Shown one piece after another: positions 1 to 9,575 of a stretch of 64,000 nucleotides of DNA. The translations under genes and the position numbers were made by a program. Origin of the DNA: Prorocentrum cordatum (lineage: Eukaryota; Sar; Dinophyceae; Prorocentrales; Prorocentraceae); NCBI GenBank assembly GCA_963575745.1, contig CAUYUJ010017898.1, forward strand, positions 48,544 through 112,543. Direction: 5' to 3'. The notes under the pieces were generated by a model, which did not search any database, had not been told where the DNA came from, and worked only from the letters and a program-made list of their open reading frames with translations. Numbering within the stretch: the stretch's first letter is position 1; the number at the start of each line of letters is the position of its first letter.

Positions 1-885
1 CGACACCGGATGTGTATTAACTTGACACGTTCTGATAGGGGGCCTCCTAGGGCCTCCTGGGAGCCTCCTGGGAATCTCCTGCGGACCCCTGGGGCCTGTC
101 CTGGGCGTCCTGCGGCCTCCCGAAGATCTCTGGAGCCTCCTGGGGCTCCCAGGGTCCCGGGGGGGATATGTAACATGTGGTCTTCTGGGCCCCCAGGCTG
201 GATCACCTCTTGCGCAGCATCTGAGAGCTCAGAATTGCGAGAATGCATTGTGCGAAACAGGCCGGACCACCTTGCGTACGGCATCTCAGAGCTCAGAGCT
301 GCGAAGATGTCTCAGGCGAGATGGGCCGGACCACCTCGCGCAGGGCATCTCGGAGCCTAGAATTGCGAGGATGTCTCCAGCGTAACGGGCTGGACCACCT
401 CGCGCGCGGCATCTCGGACCCCAGAGTTGCGACGATGTCTCGGGCGAAACGTGCTGCGAGGAAGTCTCAGGCGAAACGGGCCGGACCACAGCGAGCGCGG
501 CGTCTCAGAGCTCCGAATTGCGGGGGCCTCCTGGGGCCTCCTGGTGATCTCCTGAGGCTTCCTCCTGGGCCTCGTGTGGCCTCCTGGACCCCACCTGGGG
601 CTTCCTGAAGCCTCTTGGGGCTCCCAGAGGGATTTCTAACATGTGGCCGTCGGGCCCCCCCCAAAATGGGAGGAGGCCACAAGAGCAGGAAAAATCAACG
701 AATCGACACCGGATGTGTATTAACTTGACACGTTCTGATAAGGGGCCTCCTGGGGCCTCCTGGGAGCCTCCTGGGAATCTCCTGCGGACCCCTGGGGCCT
801 GTCCTGGGCGTCCTGCGGCCTCCTGAAGCTCTCTGGAGCCTCCTGGGGCTCCCAGGGTCCCAAGGAGGATATGTAACATGTGGTC
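1..885. repeat. 184-bp direct repeat pair
   Basis: Positions 1-183 and 703-885 are near-identical direct repeats. Each runs from CGACACCGGATGTGTATTAA through a run of GGGGCCTCCTGGG-type units to GATATGTAACATGTGGTCT. Only a few substitutions and small indels separate them. No credible gene lies here; the short frames in this stretch are translations of the repeats. Confidence 0.85.
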
Positions 886-1822
886 TATCCTCGGAGATGC
901 CGCGCGAGAGGTGGTCCGGCCCGTTTCGCCTGAGACATCCTGAAACTTCTGAGCTCTGAGATGCCTTGCACGAGGTGGTCTGGCCCGTCTCGCCTAAGAC
1001 ATCCTCGCAACTCTGAGCTCTGAGATGCCGTGCGCAAGGTGGTCCGGCCTGTTTCGCACAAGACATTCTCACAACTCTGAGCTCCGAGATGCCGCGCAAG
1101 AGGTGGTCCAGCCTGGGAGCCCAGAAGACCACATGTTACATATCCTCCCTGGGACCCTTGGAGCCCGCCTGAGACATCCTCGAACTTCTGAGCTCTGAGA
1201 TGCCCTGCGCGAGGTGGTCTGGCCCGTTTCGCATAAGACATGCTCGCAACTCTGAGCTCTGAGATGCCGTGCGCAAGGTGGTCCGGCCTGTTTCGCACAT
1301 TCGTTGATTTTCCCTGCTCTTGTGGCCTCCTCCCATTTTGGGGGGCCCCGACGGCCACATGTTAGAAATCCCCCTGGGAGCCCCAAGAGGCTTCAGGAAG
1401 CCCCAGGTGGGGTCCAGGAGGCCACACGAGGCCCAGGAGGAAGCCCAAGCCCCAGGAGGCCCCAGGAGGTCCCACGAGGCCCCACGAGGCCCCAGAGGCC
1501 CCAAGAGGCCCCAGGAGGCCCCAGGAGGCCCCAGGCGAAACGGGCCGGACCACCTCGCGCAAGGCATCTCAAAGCTCAGAGTTTCGAGGATGTCTCAGGC
1601 GAAACGGCCCGGACCACCTCTCGCACGGCACCTCGGGGCTCAGGGTTTCGAGGATGTCTCAAGCGAAACGGCCTGGACCACCTCTCGCGCGGCGTCTTGG
1701 AGCGCAACTTTTCGAGGATGTCTCAGGCGAAACGGCCAATCCCGGCCAACTCAGAAACGAGAATTGTGAGGATGTCTCAAGCGAAACGGCTCGGACCATT
1801 AGATTTTTGTGAGGATGTCGTT
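225..1822. repeat. Tandem ~60-bp repeats with GATGTCTCAGGCGAAACG core
   Basis: Units of roughly 60 bp contain GATGTCTCAGGCGAAACG, then GGCCGGACCACCTCGCGC and a CATCTCAGAGCTCAGAGTTGC-like tail. They run forward at about 225-520 and 1535-1822 and reversed at about 886-1290. The core closely resembles the GATGTCTCGAGCGAAACG motif of the satellite elements at 25-46 kb and 58.5 kb, so several repeat families share it. Confidence 0.75.
540..1448. repeat. Large inverted repeat
   Basis: The segment 540-705 (CCTCCTGGGCCTCGTG through GGAAAAATCAACGAA) recurs in reverse complement at about 1303-1448. The GATATGTAACATGTGGTCT end of the direct repeat also recurs inverted near 1125-1150. The block is therefore an imperfect palindromic rearrangement of the same units. 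Confidence 0.75.
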
Positions 1823-1892
1823 GCTCCGACTTCCCTCGGCCGGAGTTAGCTTCTATAACAACAGCACCCCGTTCAGCAAGCTGTTTGGGGAA

Positions 1893-2598
1893 AAACAAAC
1901 TCGAAAAATCGTACCCTGATTATGTTGTGACTGCTTTTGAATATCCCTCCTGCAGAGGGGCAGGCCCGACTCAAGCCCGGCGGTCTGCGCACTGCAGGCG
2001 GCGAGACGCCTGCAGGGGCCAGGCGCGGATCGCCCCCGCCCGCGCCGCCCACCTTCCCGCTCCTCCTCCAACTCCTCCCTGGCCTATCCGCCACCCTGCC
2101 CTGGGCACGCAGTGGGCGCGTCCTCGGGCCCTGTGCCGAATCTCCATTGGAGGCCTGGACATGGGCACCAACACCGACACAGGGGGTCTGTCTCCACAGG
2201 GGGAGGATGATCCTGGACGTCGGTGTTGGTGGTACCATCTCGGCCACCCTGGAAACCAGAACCATTGCCACCATCGCCGAGATCGGGATCGTCTTCCCCC
2301 GGTGGAGGCACACCGCCGATATTGGTGTTGGTGTCAGCCTCTGGGGAGTCTCTGTTAGGGGCCCGGGCCCCCTACGGGCGGATCTTGGACGAAAATCCAG
2401 CAGACCCCCAAAATACACCAAACATATCCCAAAAAGGGTCCAAACCCAGACATGCGACGTCCTCATTTTTTCAGGACGGCGTCCCTGGAAGTGCCGACCC
2501 TTTCCCCGGGACCGGCTTCTTATCCTGAGTCGTTTTTTGACGATACCGAGGTCCGGCGAGGACCCCCGGGGCCGAAAATAGGCCAAAACCGTTCGTCC
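1893..2598. repeat. Segmental duplication copy 1, block a
   Basis: This stretch, starting AAAACAAACTCGAAAA and including GAATATCCCTCCTGCAGAGG, aligns almost base for base with 24643-25346, with scattered substitutions. It carries one member of the dispersed ~150-bp family (2449-2580). No convincing gene is seen; frames in it are not conserved as one ORF between the copies. Confidence 0.85.
2449..2580 (+). repeat. Dispersed ~150-bp repeat, one member
   Basis: The pattern is GACGTCCTCATTTTTTCAGG, then a GACCCTTTCCCCGGGACCGG block, then TCCTGAGTCGTTTTTTGACG and a GGCGAGGACCCCCGGGGCC tail. The same modules recur many times at 18-21 kb, 25.2 kb and 28.9-29.7 kb in both orientations. Confidence 0.75.
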
Positions 2599-2619
2599 TG
2601 ACTTGTATTTTTTCTTTTT

Positions 2620-4370
2620 ACGACGCGAGCATGTCTGGGAACAGTCGTCCCCATTTGGGAACCTTCCTTCTGCCGAGGGCCAGGCCCGACTGGAGATCAG
2701 GGGCCCGGGCCCCCAATTCTCGCACCTCCCAGGGCCCGTCGCCGGGCCCGGGGAGGTGCGGGACTTTCTCTTCGGGCCCACAGGGGGCCCCAAGGGGCCC
2801 TCGAGGCGGCCCCAGGGGCCCTCGAGGCGGCCCCAGAAGGCCCCAGTACGCCCAAGATGGCCTCAAGACGGCCACGTGGCCCCCAAGACGCCCCAAGAGT
2901 GCTCCACGAGGCGTCCCGGGAGGGCCCCAAGAGGCAAGCATCGTGCTCACCGCAAGTTCTCGACGGTTTGGGGCGCTCTCGCCGTTTCGGCTTTCCGACG
3001 CTCCAAGACGGCCCAAGAGGCCAGCAGGAGGCCAACCGAAAAATCAAACCTTCCGCCTCAAGAGGCCCCCAGGAAGCCCCGCCGCCAAAGAGGCCCCCAG
3101 GAGGCCCCAAGAGGGCCCCAAGAGGCCTCCAAGAGGCCCCCCTGACAGGCCCCTGAGAGGCCCCTGAGAGGCCCCCAGGAGCCCCTAAGAGGCTCCCAGG
3201 AGTCCCCCAAAACAGTCCCCAGGATGCCCCAAAACTATCTCCGAGAAGCTCCCGATGCGATCATGAACACAATCGGCATCGGCATAAACCTCGGGAGGTC
3301 CGCGCGGATTGCTCGGCTCGGCGCTGGCCCCCCCTCCCCGGCGCGCGGAGCGAGCCAGGGACGGCGCCGGGGGCGCCGCCAAGGGGAGCCCCGAGAAAGA
3401 GGAGGAGGAGGAGGAGGAGGAGGAGGAGGAGGAGGAGGAGGAGGAGGAGGAGGAGGAGGAGGAGGAGGGAGGAGGAGGAGAGGAGGAGGAGGAGGAGGAG
3501 GAGGGGGAGGGGGAGGAGGAGAAGGAGGAGGAGGAGGAGAGGAGGAGGAGGAGGAGGATGAGGGGGATGGGATGAGGATGAGGATGAGGATGAGGATGAG
3601 GATGAGGATGAGGATGAGGAGGAGGAGGGGAGGAGGAGGAGGAGGAGGAGGAGGAGGAGGAGGAGGAGGAGGAGGAGGAGGCGGAGGAGGCGGAGGGGAG
3701 GGAGGGAGGGAGGGAGGGAGGGAGGGAGGGAGGGAGGAGGGAGGAGAGGAACGGGGAGGAGGAGGAGGAGGAGGAGGAGGAGGAGGGGAGGAGGAGGAGG
3801 GAGAAGGAGGAGGGAGGACGGAGGAGGAGGAGGAGGGAGGAGGGAGGAGGGAGGAGGATTACAAGGAGGAGGAGAGGAGGAGGAGGAGGAGGAGGAGGAG
3901 GAGAAATAGGAGGAGGGAGGAGGAGGAGGAGGAGGAGGAGGAGGAGGAGGAGGAGGAGGGAGAAGGGAGGAGGGAGGAGAACCTCTGTGATGAGATCGTT
4001 GGGGTGGGCGATCGGGTGCCCGAGGGAAAGAGCTCCCCCCGAGGCCTCCACGGCCGCGAGCTCGCGCCCGCTGCACGCCACCACCGAGACGAGCATGCTG
4101 GCCCGGGTGCCGAGATGCCAGATGTCAGACGATGTGAGCTGTTCGGCCCCGCGGCCGCCGCCGGTCCTCATATTCTCGGCCCCGTGGGGGCCGCTATCGG
4201 GCCCCGGGGCCATCAGAAGCGGGCCTGGGGCGGACAACTGCTCCCCGGGGGGGCAGCGGTCGGGACCCGGCCGCGCACCGAAAGAGCACGTCGTCGGATG
4301 CCTGCGGGCCCGGCCGAAGGCGGGGCGAGGGCAGCTCCGCTCGCGCAGCTCGGGCCAGAACCGCACCGCG

Positions 4371-4372
<2 letters not shown>
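2620..4372. repeat. Segmental duplication copy 1, block b
   Basis: From CGACGCGAGCATGTCTGGGA to CGCACCGCGGGC this matches 26780-28690, including the AGGCCCC-rich stretch, the unique 3220-3390 segment and the 3980-4372 segment. Differences are indels in the GGA array and a ~45-bp insertion in copy 2 near 27185-27240. The match stops at the TA tract where the retroelement insertion begins. Confidence 0.85.
3391..3981 (+). repeat. (GGA)n microsatellite with GGATGA and GGGA sub-blocks
   Basis: Nearly pure GGA/GAG triplets with a (GATGAG)n block around 3565-3625 and a (GGGA)n block around 3695-3735. The poly-Gly, poly-Glu and poly-Ser/Pro frames are artefacts. The equivalent array in the duplicate is at 27655-28293. 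Confidence 0.95.

Positions 4373-4418
<46 letters not shown>
4373..4418. repeat. (TA)n tract at left edge of YR-1
   Basis: About 44 bp of alternating TA sit between duplication block b and the left end of YR-1. The empty paralogous site reads CACGGGCTATGTACCCAGG, so the tract marks the target region. Confidence 0.95.
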
Positions 4419-4419
<1 letters not shown>

Positions 4420-4420
<1 letters not shown>

Positions 4421-4687
4421 TCGTAGACAGCCAACTGCCGCCAAGTCTCACGCAGAGCGACAAGACACCCCACCACGCCAGGGACCCACAGAGACCTTCA
4501 GTCCCACAGGACCGGCGAGAGGGGGGAAAGGCGGAGCGGCGTGAGCCCATCCGAAAAAGAGACAAAGAACGGACCACCGAGAGTGCACTATTTTCTCCCA
4601 CGGCACAAGCATGATCCTGGGGGGTCGCAGACCCCAAAGTTTATAGTGAGGCAGCTGGGCGTTTGCTGGCCAGCTGCCTTGTGCCCA
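4420..4687 (-). repeat. YR-1 split direct repeat B2 (outer)
   Basis: A 268-bp copy identical by eye to 4815-5082. It begins ATCGTAGACAGCCAACTGCC and ends GCTGCCTTGTGCCCA in plus orientation. It forms the 3' outer end of the element next to the TA tract. Confidence 0.92.
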
Positions 4688-4753
4688 CTGTCATCGGCTC
4701 AGCAAGAAAGAGTTAAAGACAGACAGAAGAGGAAGGAGGAGAGGAGGAGGAGG

Positions 4754-4812
4754 AGCCAAAAACTTGAGGTGGGGCAGGCTACGATCGTGACAACGATAAC
4801 ATGGCACACCAT
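4754..4812 (-). repeat. YR-1 split direct repeat A2 (inner)
   Basis: A 59-bp sequence (AGCCAAAAACTTGAGG to GGCACACCAT) repeated exactly at 11249-11307. A 66-bp CTCCT-rich stretch (4688-4753) that is not present in A1 separates it from B2. The two bases CA separate it from B1. Confidence 0.92.
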
Positions 4813-4814
4813 CA

Positions 4815-5082
4815 ATCGTAGACAGCCAACTGCCGCCAAGTCTCACGCAGAGCGACAAGACACCCCACCACGCCAGGGACCCACAGAGACCTTCAGTCCC
4901 ACAGGACCGGCGAGAGGGGGGAAAGGCGGAGCGGCGTGAGCCCATCCGAAAAAGAGACAAAGAACGGACCACCGAGAGTGCACTATTTTCTCCCACGGCA
5001 CAAGCATGATCCTGGGGGGTCGCAGACCCCAAAGTTTATAGTGAGGCAGCTGGGCGTTTGCTGGCCAGCTGCCTTGTGCCCA
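4815..5082 (-). repeat. YR-1 split direct repeat B1 (inner)
   Basis: The 268-bp inner copy of B. Its inner edge contains the last codons and stop (5036) of the YR ORF, so the recombinase C-terminus is encoded inside the terminal repeat. Confidence 0.92.
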
Positions 5083-6160
5083 TACTTCCAGAAACCTTCT
5101 TGGAGCGGTTCTCCGGAGGGCGGGTCGGGTTGGGGCTTTTAAAATATTCCAGGATATCTTTGCTGAGCCGGGGACGCAACTGCTTAACACGATTCAACTG
5201 TGCTCGGGAGAGCAAGCTACGACTACGCAACATTCCCGCTGGCTTGGAGTATCGTTTGACGGAATTAGCAGACAGCCACCTACCTCTCAGTTGAATCGCA
5301 CTCTCTGAAACCTTGAAATACCAGCTATCATGCGACGGCCCCGCATGCCGCCACGAGTGAGGAGACAGGGGGAGCGAGGCAGAGAAGTGATGTGTACGAA
5401 AGGCTCTGCACAGACTCTCCCACCGGCTCAGAGACAGGCGAAAGAGCGAGCCTGTCGGACGCCGGCGGCACAAATCTGCGAGCAGCGTGCTGATCCAGCC
5501 GCGGTCGTGGGCCCCGGCCACGGTGGAGGCATCGAACACCCTGTTCTTAGCTGGAAGCGCGCCAGTCGCCGGCGCCACGGTGACGATAGTGTCTGGGCGG
5601 CCCGCGGATGGCAAAGTGACGTCGTTCGCAGTCAAGGCCAACACCTCACTCGGCCTGAGGTAGCAGTCGAAGGCCACCCACGAGGCGGCCGCAGCCTCGG
5701 GGCCGTCACCAGGGCCGGTGCCGTCGCCGTAGAACCACTCGGCGGTCGCCAGCACGAGGAACTCGTCGCTGAGCGAGTCGCGGGGCCGCTCCGGCGCCGA
5801 GCGAAGAAAGCCAGCGAGAGCAGCCTTCGCCAAGGGAAAAGTGGAGTTGGCCCTCGGCGGCAGTCCCAGCACGTAGGCCGACCCGTAGATGGCGTAGCGC
5901 CCCGCCGACGGGTTGTCGCCGTTGAGGAAGAGGCTGTCCAGGTACTTGTCGAGCACGGTATCCCACTCGCCCGGCGTCGTGGGCCGCAGGCCGCGGTCGA
6001 TCGCCCACTGCGCCAGCTCCGCGTGAGCCGCCGCGTAGGCCCGGGCGGTCTGGGGGCGCACCGACGCCCGTCGGCAGACCCCGTCGCCAGAGCCGTACGC
6101 CTCAGCGCGGTGGGCGGCGCGGCGCCGCCGCTCTCGCTGCCGCGCGGCGAGCCCGACGAT
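5036..6160 (-). CDS. YR-1 tyrosine recombinase
   Basis: Integrase-type recombinase expected to integrate the circular cDNA. The frame is open far upstream, so the start shown is only where recombinase-like sequence becomes recognisable. An N-terminal SAM-like helical part (TARAYAAAHAELAQWAI) is followed by catalytic motifs: Arg in YLRPSE (near 5655), the HxxR box as HSWRH (near 5350), RGRW, and the nucleophile Tyr in VKRYSKPAG (near 5250). The frame is +1 to Pol and overlaps the Pol end (6102), as in DIRS-type elements where the YR ORF overlaps RT/RH. No ATG was found that clearly starts it, so frameshifting or reinitiation is possible. All canonical YR residues appear present. Confidence 0.85.
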   Translation of the reverse strand: MVGLAARQRERRRRAAHRAEAYGSGDGVCRRASVRPQTARAYAAAHAELAQWAIDRGLRPTTPGEWDTVLDKYLDSLFLNGDNPSAGRYAIYGSAYVLGLPPRANSTFPLAKAALAGFLRSAPERPRDSLSDEFLVLATAEWFYGDGTGPGDGPEAAAASWVAFDCYLRPSEVLALTANDVTLPSAGRPDTIVTVAPATGALPAKNRVFDASTVAGAHDRGWISTLLADLCRRRPTGSLFRLSLSRWESLCRAFRTHHFSASLPLSPHSWRHAGPSHDSWYFKVSESAIQLRGRWLSANSVKRYSKPAGMLRSRSLLSRAQLNRVKQLRPRLSKDILEYFKSPNPTRPPENRSKKVSGSMGTRQLASKRPAASL

Positions 6161-9100
6161 GAGCGGCGGCGTCTCTGGCCTCAGCGCGCCACGGCTTCCC
6201 GTCCCAGAAGCTGACTGCCCCCTCCCAGCCGAGCGGGCACAGCCGCGGGATTGACGGGAGGACCACTGGTCGAACTGACCTGATGTCTCTCCCCGTCGCG
6301 GCCGCCAGACGTCGTTCCCAGTCGATGGCGACCCGCGGCTCGCACGCGCCACGGAAGGCCTGGGGCGGGGCGGCATCCCGCAGCAGACTCGCCAGAGCCC
6401 GCACCAGCTCAGGAGGGTAAGCCGCGGCGAACGCTGTCCTCCAGGCGGCCGGGCGCCCTGGTAGCTGTACCTTGCCCTGGAGTCGCACGTGAGGTGCGGC
6501 TGGGCAGGGGCAGTGTCTGTCCAGAGCATGGCTGCCGGGCAGGGTCGAGTAGATGACGGTCGGCTTCTTCCAGGGCGCCCCGAAGGCGCACATGTCGAAG
6601 AGGCATCGTCGCGCCGCCAACCGGCGGAGCAGCCTCGCCACTCGGGGGACCTCGAAGATCCTCGAGCGGGCAGGGTTCTCGAGAAGCACGTGGATGTTGT
6701 TCTTGAGGCAGAGCTGGAGGACGCGAACCGTGAAGAGCACGCACCGCCATGAGCTCGGCGTGGAGGTACCCGTCGATCTCGCTGGCGTCCAGGCGGTGCA
6801 AGGGGTCCCGAGCAGAACGCACCATACAAAGCCCTTGGCCAGCCAGCTGAGGACCTCGCTTGCCACGCGACGGTCCAGCACGTCATGATGAGGCCCCTGC
6901 GCCACGTCCACCGGCGTCGCCACGCGCAGCCCAGCCTCAGCAGCGGCGGCGGACGCGAGCATGCAGCCCGCGAACAGCTCCAGGAAAGCCGGCCTCCCGC
7001 TCGAGAGGTGGTCGCGCCCTGGCCCAGCGGGCGGCCTCCGAGCGGCGGCGGCCTGTCGCCGCTGCCGCCGAGTCGGACGGCCCGGCTCCGGCGGCGGCGG
7101 CTGCGGGCAGGCAGGGCGGCGCGGCGGGTCCACCTCCGTGGCAGCGCCGCCTGGCGCCCGCTCCCAGGCGGGACCGACGGCGGCCCCCAGCGGGAGTGCT
7201 TGGAGAGCCCTCCCGGCCAGCCGCTCTCCAGGTCGAAGCCATCCGTGATGCGCCAGCCTCGAGTCCGCGTCGGATGGGTTCCTGGCGGTCTCCACGTAGC
7301 GGCGATGCCAGATGATGCCAGTCGCCAGCTGACACGCGGCCGCGCGGCGGGTGAGCCCAAGGAGCTCGCGATCCCGCGCGCGGCCCCGATCAAAAGCCAG
7401 CGTCTCCGCGAGGTTGTCGCCGAACGAGACGAGGTGCTTCCCGTACGCGTCGATGCACTCCGACTCGCGGGTGAGGCCCAGCAGCGCCGCCCGGGCCTCC
7501 TTGCAGTGGATGGCGGCCGCGCGCTTCCAGCGCCCCACCACGCGGCGCTGCCACCGAGCTGGGTCGGCGAAGGCGTCTGGGACGCGCGGCACGATGCCGA
7601 CGCGCTCCACCTGCTGGCGCCCCCGAGGGTGCTGCCGCTCGTCGCCCGACCTGAGGATGGCTGCCGAGTCATCGGGCGGCTGCAGCTCGCTGTCGACCCA
7701 CGCGGAGAAGTCGCCGGCCTGCCCAGCGTCTCCAGCCAGGCCACCTCGCAGCTCCGCACCCGAGGCGCTCGGCCCTGGGTCTTCGTCGATGAAGCGCCAC
7801 CGCTCACGCCAGACGGCCACATCCCACAGCTGGTGCTTGTCGGCGGTGGTGACGTGCAGCGCGTAGCCCTCCGTGGACGCGTCGCTGCAGTAGGCCCGCT
7901 CCAGCATCGGGGAGGCGAGATCAAGGTGCACGAAGTGGACGAGGTCCCTGGCGATCCGCAGCTCGTCCAGGACGTCGCGAGGTAGCGCTCGGACCTCGTG
8001 GCCGCCAGTGCCCACAAAGCGGTAAGCGGCCCCCAGGATGGACAAAGCGCAGCGCCGCAGACTGAAGTGATGCACAAGATGACCCAGAAGGCACCGAACG
8101 TGGTTCGGAGAAAGCGCCCCGCGATGGCTCGCCTCGCCCAGGGCGTACCAGAGCCGCCAGCTGCGCCGGTGGCTGTGTCTGACCCACCGCCGCGCGCCGT
8201 CGAACAGTAAGCCGACTGCCTCGAAGCTCTGCGTCGCGTCGACCCGCTCATGCACCTGCAGACCCATGCGGACAAGCTCGTCCACCACCTCCGCGTGCAG
8301 CCGCACCACGGCGTCGCGGTCGCACCCGAGGACGTTCGCGTTGTCGACGTACGGGGCGCAGACGGCAACGCCAGGCCGCAGCCCCGGCGGCGGTTGGCGA
8401 TCACCGACAACGACAGGCCCAAGCCCCAGGCGCTCCTGAGCTCGGCGGCAGGCCTCTGAGACGGCGCTGTGGCAGAAGTACAACGCCCAGCTCCAGCCCA
8501 TTGGCAGGCCGCCGAAGCAGACCTCGAGCTCGTCGGACGGGTCCACCGCCACGCTCGCGTTGACCTCAGGGTCAAAGACCTCGGTGACGCCGACGTCTCC
8601 AGCCCGGCGGCAGACGCCCAGCCCGAAGAAGTGCGAAACCGTCGGCGCCAGGAACTGGTAAAACCCGTCCTGCAGGTCGATCGAAGCTCCCCACAGTTCG
8701 GGCTCATGCCCCGGCTCCTTCTCCATGAAGTGCGGGTCCAGGACGAGGCTGGACATGGCGGCGGTCGTGGCCAGGCGCGTGTACGGGGCCTTCCTGTGCA
8801 ACACGTTAGCCGGCCGACAGTCCAGCACCATGCGCAGCATCCCCGTCTTCTTCGCCACGAAGAAGATCCCGACGCGAGAGGCGACCCGACGCCGGTACGT
8901 GATGAGCCCCACGCTGTCCAGCTTTCCGACCAGGTCGTCGAGCATGTCGGGCGAGCGCCTGAGCCTCTCGTCCCAGTGAGGCCGAACAGGGTCAGGCCCC
9001 TCGGCGTCGGCGGGAAGCACGATCCGACGAGGGTCGTCCAGGAATGTCCGCGCGACGTCACCGACGAGCCCGGCGGCATCCTGCGGGCGGATGTTGCCCT

Positions 9101-9575
9101 TGGTGACAGCAAGGAGCTCGGGGCGGTACGGCGCCACGGCCAGCGGTGTGTCGCACTCGTAGAGGTCCTTCGTCTTGAGAATCTCGGATAGGGCCCCGTC
9201 GGGGCACAAGTCATGTTGGCGAGGCTGCGGGCCGGCGGCTTCTGCGGCGGTCGCCAGCCTCCTCCACACCTGCCGCTGCGGTCCCGAGAGCGGCTGGCGC
9301 GAAGTTGCGTGGTGAAGCGGCCCAGGCGTGGGCACGCCCCTGGCCCGAGCCCCCGCCAGAGCGTTGAGCGCCGCAGCCGCTTGGACTTGAAGACGCCGTG
9401 GCCCCGGCTCGGGAAGCAGAAGACCGTCAGCGCGCGACGGCGCCGCACTAGATGAATTGGCAACCTCAGGAAGATCCAGAGGGAAAAGAGCACGGGAACG
9501 AGGGGCCGCCATCCCACACGAGCAGGTCCGCGGCCGTCGCAATCGAGGAGGACCTCCTCGTTCACGACTTCCCAT
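6102..9575 (-). CDS. YR-1 Pol: reverse transcriptase, RNase H, C5-methyltransferase-like domain
   Basis: A 1157-residue polyprotein starting at ATG 9575, 14 nt upstream of the Gag stop. RT occupies about residues 130-480: motif A SIDLQDGFYQF near 299, GLPMGWSWA near 385, and motif C written YVDN near 408, where most RTs have YxDD. RNase H follows with the acidic set in SDAS (~563), KEARA, GDNLAE and SDADS. A methyltransferase-like domain occupies about 860-1060: FLELFAGC (motif I-like, ~866), GTPCTAW (motif IV-like with candidate catalytic Cys, ~924), LLENP (motif VI-like, ~966) and FGAPWKKPT. It is short and shows no obvious target-recognition domain. A basic Arg/Ala tail ends at 6102, overlapping the YR frame. 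Methyltransferase identity rests on motifs read by eye. Confidence 0.85.
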   Translation of the reverse strand: MGSRERGGPPRLRRPRTCSCGMAAPRSRALFPLDLPEVANSSSAAPSRADGLLLPEPGPRRLQVQAAAALNALAGARARGVPTPGPLHHATSRQPLSGPQRQVWRRLATAAEAAGPQPRQHDLCPDGALSEILKTKDLYECDTPLAVAPYRPELLAVTKGNIRPQDAAGLVGDVARTFLDDPRRIVLPADAEGPDPVRPHWDERLRRSPDMLDDLVGKLDSVGLITYRRRVASRVGIFFVAKKTGMLRMVLDCRPANVLHRKAPYTRLATTAAMSSLVLDPHFMEKEPGHEPELWGASIDLQDGFYQFLAPTVSHFFGLGVCRRAGDVGVTEVFDPEVNASVAVDPSDELEVCFGGLPMGWSWALYFCHSAVSEACRRAQERLGLGPVVVGDRQPPPGLRPGVAVCAPYVDNANVLGCDRDAVVRLHAEVVDELVRMGLQVHERVDATQSFEAVGLLFDGARRWVRHSHRRSWRLWYALGEASHRGALSPNHVRCLLGHLVHHFSLRRCALSILGAAYRFVGTGGHEVRALPRDVLDELRIARDLVHFVHLDLASPMLERAYCSDASTEGYALHVTTADKHQLWDVAVWRERWRFIDEDPGPSASGAELRGGLAGDAGQAGDFSAWVDSELQPPDDSAAILRSGDERQHPRGRQQVERVGIVPRVPDAFADPARWQRRVVGRWKRAAAIHCKEARAALLGLTRESECIDAYGKHLVSFGDNLAETLAFDRGRARDRELLGLTRRAAACQLATGIIWHRRYVETARNPSDADSRLAHHGWLRPGERLAGRALQALPLGAAVGPAWERAPGGAATEVDPPRRPACPQPPPPEPGRPTRRQRRQAAAARRPPAGPGRDHLSSGRPAFLELFAGCMLASAAAAEAGLRVATPVDVAQGPHHDVLDRRVASEVLSWLAKGFVWCVLLGTPCTAWTPARSTGTSTPSSWRCVLFTVRVLQLCLKNNIHVLLENPARSRIFEVPRVARLLRRLAARRCLFDMCAFGAPWKKPTVIYSTLPGSHALDRHCPCPAAPHVRLQGKVQLPGRPAAWRTAFAAAYPPELVRALASLLRDAAPPQAFRGACEPRVAIDWERRLAAATGRDIRSVRPVVLPSIPRLCPLGWEGAVSFWDGKPWRAEARDAAAHRRARRAAARAAAPRRPPR

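Noticed and set aside
3224-4444. Poly-Gly/Glu and poly-Ser/Pro proteins of about 400 residues
   Set aside because: They are translations of (GGA)n; the duplicate at 27.5-28.7 kb has different frame lengths.
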